Source of the DNA: a bacterium
GTDB taxonomy: Bacteria > Verrucomicrobiota > Verrucomicrobiae > JAJYAR01
Reading direction: 5' to 3'
Assembly: GCA_021779435.1 (NCBI GenBank)
Contig: JAJYAR010000040.1
Location: 1-11,551, forward strand
Length of the DNA stretch: 11,551 nucleotides
Shown here piece after piece: positions 6,795 to 11,551 of the stretch. Both the position numbers and the translations under genes were made by a program. The notes under the pieces were generated by a model that was not told the origin of the DNA, did not search any database, and saw only the letters and a program-made list of their open reading frames with translations. Every line of letters starts with the position of its first letter. Position 1 is the first letter of the stretch.

Positions 6795-8252
6795 TTAGGG
6801 CCGCGCCTTGATCGACTGCAGCGCCGCCAGCGCCGCCCTCCGCGCCTCCGCATGATCCACGATCGGCCTTGGATAACTGCGCCCTAGCTCCACACCTCCG
6901 GCGTCCAGGGTCGCTGCGTCTGCCTCCCAGGGACGATGCACAAAGGCCGGGGACAGCCCCCCAAGCTCCGGAACCCACGCCTTCACGTAGGCCCCCTCGG
7001 GATCGAACTTCTCACCCTGAAGAACCGGATTGAAGATACGAAAATAGGGTGCCGCGTCCGCTCCGCAGCCCGCCGTCCACTGCCAACCGAGGGTGTTGTT
7101 CGCCAGATCGGCATCCACGAGAGTGTCCCAAAACCACCGCGCCCCCTCGCCCCATGGCAGGCGCAGATGTTTCACCACAAACGACGCAGCAATCATGCGG
7201 ACTCGATTGTGCATCCACCCCGTCGCCCACAATTCTCGCATGCCCGCGTCCACGATCGGATACCCGGTCTTCCCCCTCTGCCATGCGCGCAGCAGGCGTT
7301 TTCCGGGATCCTCCGCCCACGGGAATCGCTCATATTCGCTCCGCAGCGGTGCCTCGGGCGTGCGCGAAAAATGGTAGAGCAGATGATGCGCGAATTCCCT
7401 CCAGCCAAGCTCCGCAAGAAAACGCCGCTCACCCTCGCTCGAGGGAAACACCCCCGTCTCCGCATTCCGCTCCTTTACCGCCGCCCACACCTGCCGAGGT
7501 CCGATCTCGCCAAAATGCAGCGCCGCCGACAGACGGGAGCTTCCCCGCAGCGCGGGAAAATCCCGATCCTTCGAGTATCGGTCGATGCGGCCCGACACAA
7601 ATTCTCTCAAGGCATCCCGCGCCCCCTGTTCACCCGGAGTCCAGCGCGCCGCAAATCCATCCGCCCAGTCCCGACCGGGAAGCAGGCCGAGGCTCTCCAG
7701 CGTTTCGCCGCGCGGCAGCCGCGCCGCCGGCCACCAATCCGGCCGCCCCACCGCCACCGGATCCGGTATCTCGAGCTCCAGACAATGCCGCCAATACGGC
7801 GTGAAGACCTGAAAGGGCCCGCCCTGCTTGTTGGTTACCGCCTTCGGCTCGAAAAGCAGCGACGCAGCGAAACCGGCAGCCTCGATGGCCTCCGAACCCA
7901 GCCGGGCCATGATCGCCTCTTCAAGCGCGACAGACGCAGGCTCGTAACGGCGATTCCAGTACACCGCTCCCGCCCCGGTTTCGGCCACGAGTCTTCCAAG
8001 CACCTCAGCGGAGTCTCCAGCGCGGAAAATGAGCCCGCTCCCGTTCGCCCGAAGCGAGGCGTCGAGCGCACCAAGCGAGTGATGCAGCCACCAGCGCGAG
8101 GCCCCGCCGGCCGCCCACGCCCCCTCCCCGGCGCGATCCTCGATGTAGACAGGTACCACTTTCCCACCCCGCCTGGCCGCGGCCGCCAGCGCCGGATTGT
8201 CGTCCAGCCGAAGGTCCCTCCTGAACCAAACCAGTATGGGTGCAGGGCTCAT
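6795..8252 (-). CDS. phrB: deoxyribodipyrimidine photolyase (class I CPD photolyase)
   Basis: Repairs UV-induced cyclobutane pyrimidine dimers using light and reduced FAD. The 485-residue protein begins with the antenna-domain motif LVWFRRDLRLDDNPAL (7-22), then VYWNRRYEP. The FAD domain follows with RLSAALHFGEI, ELGWREF (281-287), KTGYPIVDAGMREL, TGWMHNRVRM (344-353), and DADLANNTLGWQW, and ends with APYFRIFNP and GEKFDPEG. Alignment by eye with E. coli PhrB places its electron-transfer tryptophans 306, 359 and 382 at Trp312, Trp367 and Trp390, and Asn378 at Asn386, so it looks active. Which antenna pigment it binds is not clear. The start is the ATG at 8252, 94 bases after fmt, with no Shine-Dalgarno motif. 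A class I (6-4) photolyase or cryptochrome is less likely. Confidence 0.95.
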   Translation of the reverse strand: MSPAPILVWFRRDLRLDDNPALAAAARRGGKVVPVYIEDRAGEGAWAAGGASRWWLHHSLGALDASLRANGSGLIFRAGDSAEVLGRLVAETGAGAVYWNRRYEPASVALEEAIMARLGSEAIEAAGFAASLLFEPKAVTNKQGGPFQVFTPYWRHCLELEIPDPVAVGRPDWWPAARLPRGETLESLGLLPGRDWADGFAARWTPGEQGARDALREFVSGRIDRYSKDRDFPALRGSSRLSAALHFGEIGPRQVWAAVKERNAETGVFPSSEGERRFLAELGWREFAHHLLYHFSRTPEAPLRSEYERFPWAEDPGKRLLRAWQRGKTGYPIVDAGMRELWATGWMHNRVRMIAASFVVKHLRLPWGEGARWFWDTLVDADLANNTLGWQWTAGCGADAAPYFRIFNPVLQGEKFDPEGAYVKAWVPELGGLSPAFVHRPWEADAATLDAGGVELGRSYPRPIVDHAEARRAALAALQSIKARP

Positions 8253-8302
8253 GATTCAGGATGGATGGGTTTTCATGTGGCTGCGGGGCGCCTCGCGACA
8301 CA

Positions 8303-8320
8303 CGGAAAACGTTTTGTCCG
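8303..8320. repeat. near-palindrome upstream of phrB
   Basis: A perfect 10-bp palindrome AAAACGTTTT (8306-8315) is flanked by CGG on the left and, after two extra bases, CCG on the right. It lies about 50 bases before the phrB start in a 94-base gap, stands out as A/T-rich, and is a candidate regulator-binding site. No promoter boxes could be assigned confidently nearby. Confidence 0.4.
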
Positions 8321-8346
8321 CGCGTGCAACCCGGAGCGTCAGGTCC

Positions 8347-9315
8347 TCAACGCACGAGTCCCGGCATGGGCACCGACGAGAGCCGGTCGCCGGCAGGCAC
8401 CGGGAAGCCTCGCAAAAATTCCGCCGCCGGCAGCATCCGCGCCCCCGGCCGCTGAAGTTTCAGCAGCCTCAACACGCCGCCCCCCGCAGCCACAAGCAGC
8501 CCCTCAGCATCATGTCCGAGCACGCAACCCGCCTCGACGCCCGCAGGCGCCACCTCGGGCAACGCCTCGGCGAGCCCGATCCTGACCGCCTGGCCGTGAA
8601 TCGGAACCGAACACACCGGCCAGGGATACAGCCCGTTGATCCGCGCCGCCAGCACGGCCGCCGGAGCCGAAAAATCGAGCCCGCCGTCCTCCTTGGTCAG
8701 TCGGCGGCAGAATGTCGCACGCGATCCATCCTGCGCCACAAACTTCAGGCTCCCGTCCGCTATCCGGGGCAGCGCACGTTCCATGAGCGGCACACAGGCC
8801 GTCGCCAACCGCTGCTCCACGTCGAGCGCAGTGTCGCGCGGCCCGATCGACACCCGCTCCACCTCCGCCACCGGACCCGCATCCAGCTCGCGCACGATGC
8901 GCATCAGGCTCACCCCCGTCTCCCCGCACCCGCTCGCCACCGCCGTCTGGATCGGCGATGCCCCCCGCAGCGCCGGCAGAAGCGACGCGTGGAGATTCAC
9001 GGTTCCCAGTCGCGGCGACGCGATGAACGCATCCTTCAAAATGTGACCGTACGCCATCACAAGCCCCAGGTCCGCACCCAGCCCGGCATACTCGCCCCGC
9101 ACGTCCTCGGTGAGCTTCTCCGGCTGAAACACGGGGAGCTTCCGCGCCAGCGCCCAGGTCTTGATTGCGTTCGCCTGCACCTTCTGGCCGCGTCCGACGG
9201 GCCGGTCGGGCTGCGTGTAGACCGCAACCAGTTCGCCCTGGGCCCGGCCGGAGCCGGCGATCCACTCGAGCATCGGCAGCGCAATGCCGTCAGAGCCTAG
9301 AAAAACGATCTTCAT
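8347..9315 (-). CDS. fmt: methionyl-tRNA formyltransferase
   Basis: Formylates the amino group of Met on initiator tRNA with 10-formyltetrahydrofolate, preparing it for bacterial translation initiation. The 322-residue protein starts MKIVFLGSDGIALPML. It has the tRNA-acceptor loop PDRPVGRGQK (37-45) with Arg42 as in E. coli, and the catalytic set Asn107 and His109 in VNLHASLLPALRG and Asp145 in ELDAGP. The C-terminal RRLTKEDGGLDF and INGLYPWP segments mark the tRNA-binding OB domain. Length is typical. It is often paired with def (peptide deformylase), but def is not adjacent here. Its leader is C/T-rich and lacks a Shine-Dalgarno motif. It is the first gene after the structured 236-base spacer. 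Confidence 0.96.
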   Translation of the reverse strand: MKIVFLGSDGIALPMLEWIAGSGRAQGELVAVYTQPDRPVGRGQKVQANAIKTWALARKLPVFQPEKLTEDVRGEYAGLGADLGLVMAYGHILKDAFIASPRLGTVNLHASLLPALRGASPIQTAVASGCGETGVSLMRIVRELDAGPVAEVERVSIGPRDTALDVEQRLATACVPLMERALPRIADGSLKFVAQDGSRATFCRRLTKEDGGLDFSAPAAVLAARINGLYPWPVCSVPIHGQAVRIGLAEALPEVAPAGVEAGCVLGHDAEGLLVAAGGGVLRLLKLQRPGARMLPAAEFLRGFPVPAGDRLSSVPMPGLVR

Positions 9316-9551
9316 GGAGAACGAGGATGCGAGGAGCGTGAAACGAGGAGTATGAATCCGGAAATTGAAGTACGAAGGCGACGGAGCATCGCGAGGCGGA
9401 TTGGATCCGGGCTGCAGAACGGCGTTTCGAAAGTGAAGAGGCAGGCGGCATTAACCTCGGATTTCCCTCATCGAAACGCTCGTCGTTCCCTTCTGTTCAA
9501 GCCACTGGAAGCATTCCCGATTCCGGCTTCGCGCTCCTCGCTTCTTTTCCC
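9316..9551. repeat. der-fmt spacer with purine-rich repeats and nested inverted repeats
   Basis: This 236-base gap fills the space between the der stop and the fmt start. Its left end (+ strand, about 9316-9380) is a purine-rich run of degenerate units such as ACGAGGAT, GCGAGGAGCG and AAACGAGGAG. Its right end carries similar sequence on the opposite strand. The outer arms GCGAGGAGCG (9329-9338) and CGCTCCTCGC (9532-9541) match perfectly. Inside lie CCGGAA/TTCCGG (9358-9363, 9521-9526) and GCGTTTCGA/TCGAAACGC (9422-9430, 9471-9479). The last pair extends by GAACG/CGTTC (9417-9421, 9484-9488) after a 4-base bulge. A + strand open frame of 86 codons crosses it but looks spurious. No promoter, tRNA or T-rich terminator was recognised. 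The dyad structure is seen directly; its role is unknown. Confidence 0.6.
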
Positions 9552-11030
9552 TCAGTCCTCATCGATCTCCGCCTGCTTCCACTTCGGGAGAGGCCGTCCG
9601 GACTCGTCGTGATCGCGATTCGCACCGTGGATCGAGGCCCGCAGGCCACCCTTGGGCTTGCCCACGAGGTCGAAATAGATCGGGCATCCTTCGAGGTCGA
9701 ACTCCTTCACCAGGCCGGACTCGAGATAACGCCGGTAACTCTCCGACAACTGCTCCTCGCGGTTGCAGAAGATGCGAATGCGGTAGGGCCGGTTGCCGGT
9801 CTGCACGGCATAGTAGACGCGGAAGCGCTTGTTGGCGATGGACGGCGGAGGAACACGCTCGGCGAGCTCGCCGAGCGTTTCGTTCAGCCGCGCCGTCGGG
9901 AGTTTCTTGTCCAGCGACCGGTGCAGCTTCACCGCCGCGTTCAGCATGCGGTCGATTTCGTATCCACTCATCGCCGACACGAAGATGACCGGCGAGCCCG
10001 GGGTGAAGAACAGCCGCTCGAACAGCGCCTTCTCATACTTCTCCCGATATTCGCGCTCGTTGTCGTACCCCTGGATGCCCGCCGGATCCTTGAAGGCCTT
10101 GTGCACCAGGTCCCACTTGTTCACGACGACCACGATGGGCTTGCGCTCCTTGGTCGCCTCGCCGGCGATGGCCTTGTCCTGGTGCGTGATGCCGTCGATC
10201 GCGTCGACCACCATGAATATCACGTCCGCACGCTGGATGGCATCGAGCGAACGCAGCCGCGAGAAATACTCGATCGGCGAGGCCAGCTTGGTCGCGGCCT
10301 TGATGCCCGCCGTGTCGATCAGACTGAAGGGATACATCTTCCCGTCACGGCCCTTGAAATGAAAGTCGATCTCCACGGCGTCGCGGGTCGTGCCGGGTAT
10401 GGGGCTGACGATCAGGCGGTCGCTCTCCAGCAGCCGGTTGCCCAGGGAGGATTTGCCCACGTTGGGCCTCCCGATGAAACACACGCACAGCGGCGCATCC
10501 GGGGCGCGGGCACCCTCCTCCTCCGCCGGCACCGGACCGAGGGCGGCCAGGATGGCCTCGCGCAGGTAATCCTCCCCCCGTCCATGTTCCGCGGATACCA
10601 TCATGGGCTCGCCGAGCCCGAAACGGTACACCGGCGCCAGTTCGGCCTTCCCCTCGTCAAAATCCACCTTGTTCGCCACCACGATGACCTTCTTGTTCGC
10701 CCGCCTCAGGGAGGCAGCGATGGTCTCGTCGAGGTTCGTGACGCCCTCGCGCCCGTCGATCACGAAGAGCACGAGCGTGGCAGCCTCGATGGCGAAAGCC
10801 ACCTGCTGTTCCGAAGCCGCAACGAGCTGGCGGGGCGTCTCGCCACCCTTCAGCCCCAAGCCGCCGGTGTCGAGCAGGGTGTAGCCGCCTTCCTTCACCT
10901 CGGTCGAGATGACGTCGCGCGTGACTCCGGGCTGGTCGTGGACGATGGAAATCCGTTTGCGCGCCAGCCTGTTGAACAGGCGGCTTTTGCCCACATTGGG
11001 ACGTCCGACAATGGCGACGATACGAGACAT
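9552..11030 (-). CDS. der: ribosome biogenesis GTPase Der (EngA)
   Basis: An essential double GTPase that acts in late assembly of the 50S ribosomal subunit. The 492-residue protein has two G domains in tandem and a C-terminal KH-like domain. G domain 1 has GRPNVGKS (9-16), PGVTRD (34-39), DTGG (54-57), NKVD (120-123) and SAEHGRG (146-152). G domain 2 has GRPNVGKSS (187-195), PGTTRD (212-217), DTAG (239-242), NKWD (304-307) and SAMSG (352-356). The KH-like part spans about 376-470, with YYAVQTGNRPYRIRIFCN and GCPIYFDLVGKP, followed by a charged tail ending EIDED. In the first P-loop the residue after GKS is Arg17, where Thr is usual. The start follows a 67-base gap from the upstream aminotransferase gene, with no ribosome-site motif. 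Confidence 0.97.
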   Translation of the reverse strand: MSRIVAIVGRPNVGKSRLFNRLARKRISIVHDQPGVTRDVISTEVKEGGYTLLDTGGLGLKGGETPRQLVAASEQQVAFAIEAATLVLFVIDGREGVTNLDETIAASLRRANKKVIVVANKVDFDEGKAELAPVYRFGLGEPMMVSAEHGRGEDYLREAILAALGPVPAEEEGARAPDAPLCVCFIGRPNVGKSSLGNRLLESDRLIVSPIPGTTRDAVEIDFHFKGRDGKMYPFSLIDTAGIKAATKLASPIEYFSRLRSLDAIQRADVIFMVVDAIDGITHQDKAIAGEATKERKPIVVVVNKWDLVHKAFKDPAGIQGYDNEREYREKYEKALFERLFFTPGSPVIFVSAMSGYEIDRMLNAAVKLHRSLDKKLPTARLNETLGELAERVPPPSIANKRFRVYYAVQTGNRPYRIRIFCNREEQLSESYRRYLESGLVKEFDLEGCPIYFDLVGKPKGGLRASIHGANRDHDESGRPLPKWKQAEIDED

Positions 11031-11057
11031 GCCCGCTAGGATCGGGAAGCGGCGGGC
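11031..11057 (-). promoter_or_regulatory. stem-loop abutting the der start codon
   Basis: GCCCGC (11031-11036) and GCGGGC (11052-11057) can form a 6-bp G-C stem with a 15-base loop in the der mRNA leader, ending at the base immediately before the AUG. No Shine-Dalgarno motif is present. It could limit initiation, but GC-rich leaders form such stems by chance. Confidence 0.3.
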
Positions 11058-11097
11058 GGGAATCGAGAAGGAAATAGCCCCCAGCCAGAAAGGAACC

Positions 11098-11551
11098 CTA
11101 GCCGCGCGATTCCGGAGGCTTCGCCGAGGCCAGCCCCTGCACGTAGCGCTCGATCCGGTCGGAGGCCAGGATCAGTTGCTCATAGCTCGTGGCAAAACAG
11201 GCCCGGACGAAACCCGAGCCGTTCGCGCCAAACGCCGTGCCCGGCACGACCGCCACACGCTCCGCCTCGAGCAAACCGACCGCGAAGTCACGCTCGTTCT
11301 TCCCCGTCGAAGTCACGCACGGGAACGCGTAAAAACTCCCCCGCGGAAGATGGCATGCCAGACCGATCTCGTTGAAACGGCGCACGATGAAATCGCGGCG
11401 GCGGTGATACTGGTCGCGCATCTTCTTCATGCCGTCCTCGCCGCGGACCAGAGCCTCGATGGCCGCCTCCTGGCTGACGATCGAGGCGCACATCATTGAG
11501 TACTGGTGCACCTTCATCATCGCATCCACCAGCACCGCCGGGCCGCACGCG
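11098..11551 (-). CDS. PLP-dependent aminotransferase class I/II, C-terminal part (5' end outside window)
   Basis: About 150 C-terminal residues of a fold-type I aminotransferase. The frame is open to the window edge and reads CGPAVLVDAMMKVHQYSMM before continuing through SQEAAIEAL, MRDQYHRRRDFIVRRFNEIG, PRGSFYAFPCV, LLEAERVAVVPGTAFG and GSGFVRACFATS. The Arg in FVRACFA is the expected substrate carboxylate-binding residue. The PLP lysine and N-terminal half lie beyond the window. The pattern is closest to the PatA/AspC-like aspartate or aromatic aminotransferases, but substrate cannot be assigned from this part. The GTG at 11535 is internal, not a start. The stop TAG is 67 bases upstream of der on the same strand. 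Confidence 0.92.
   Translation of the reverse strand, partial: ACGPAVLVDAMMKVHQYSMMCASIVSQEAAIEALVRGEDGMKKMRDQYHRRRDFIVRRFNEIGLACHLPRGSFYAFPCVTSTGKNERDFAVGLLEAERVAVVPGTAFGANGSGFVRACFATSYEQLILASDRIERYVQGLASAKPPESRG

Noticed and set aside
6703..6978. N-terminal extension of the epimerase-like frame
   Set aside because: It overlaps the phrB C-terminus and the Rossmann motif starts right after the ATG at 6702.
6936..8585. 549-codon open frame on the + strand opposite phrB
   Set aside because: Pro/Arg/His-rich translation without domains; phrB on the other strand explains the region fully.
9400..9490. Possible tRNA or riboswitch in the der-fmt spacer
   Set aside because: No cloverleaf, T-loop or known riboswitch core could be traced; only simple inverted repeats are visible.
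9352..9612. 86-codon open frame on the + strand across the der-fmt spacer
   Set aside because: No ribosome site, Arg/Ser-rich translation, overlap with the der 3' end, and it runs through the inverted repeats; more likely chance.
9609..11039. 476-codon open frame on the + strand opposite der
   Set aside because: It is the mirror of der, whose GTPase motifs are unmistakable; the + strand product has no family features.
1..11551. CRISPR arrays, prophage, insertion sequences, toxin-antitoxin or defence genes
   Set aside because: I looked on both strands and found no regularly spaced repeats, transposase or integrase motifs, or defence-type proteins; nearly all of the window is conserved housekeeping genes.

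Overview
This is a gene-dense, GC-rich stretch of bacterial chromosome made almost entirely of conserved housekeeping genes. Long open frames on the wrong strand are a by-product of the base composition. The taxon cannot be proved from the sequence alone. Gene content (an aroA-cmk-plsC cluster and MeaB), protein style and sparse Shine-Dalgarno motifs would suit a GC-rich Verrucomicrobiota (Opitutales-like) genome, but this is an inference of moderate strength. I see no phage, insertion sequence, CRISPR array, tRNA, rRNA or toxin-antitoxin genes.

Layout. On the + strand, bases 1-2645 hold aroA (5' end outside the window), cmk and plsC. They are closely spaced and probably one transcript linking aromatic amino acid, nucleotide and phospholipid synthesis. 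This block meets the rest of the window tail to tail across only 28 bases (2646-2673), which contain a GC-rich hairpin. Everything else is on the - strand. In the direction of transcription (high to low coordinates) the order is: C-terminal part of a class I/II aminotransferase (cut by the window end), der, a 236-base gene-free spacer, fmt, phrB, a TIGR01777-type epimerase-like protein, trpA, miaA and meaB.

How the genes work together. der (ribosome assembly), fmt (initiator tRNA formylation) and miaA (tRNA A37 prenylation) serve translation. aroA and trpA belong to the chorismate and tryptophan routes, but trpA has no trpB beside it. phrB and the epimerase-like gene form a pair often found together and may share light or UV stress control. 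meaB is the G-protein chaperone of a B12-dependent acyl-CoA mutase that must be encoded elsewhere.

No clearly new system is visible. The best non-coding signal is the der-fmt spacer (9316-9551). It carries purine-rich degenerate repeats in opposite orientations at its two ends and several nested inverted repeats, which could mark a small dispersed element or a structured RNA. Secondary points are an EPSP synthase with non-canonical active-site positions, a cytidylate kinase with a shortened lid segment, an N-terminally extended MeaB, and a stem that abuts the der start codon.
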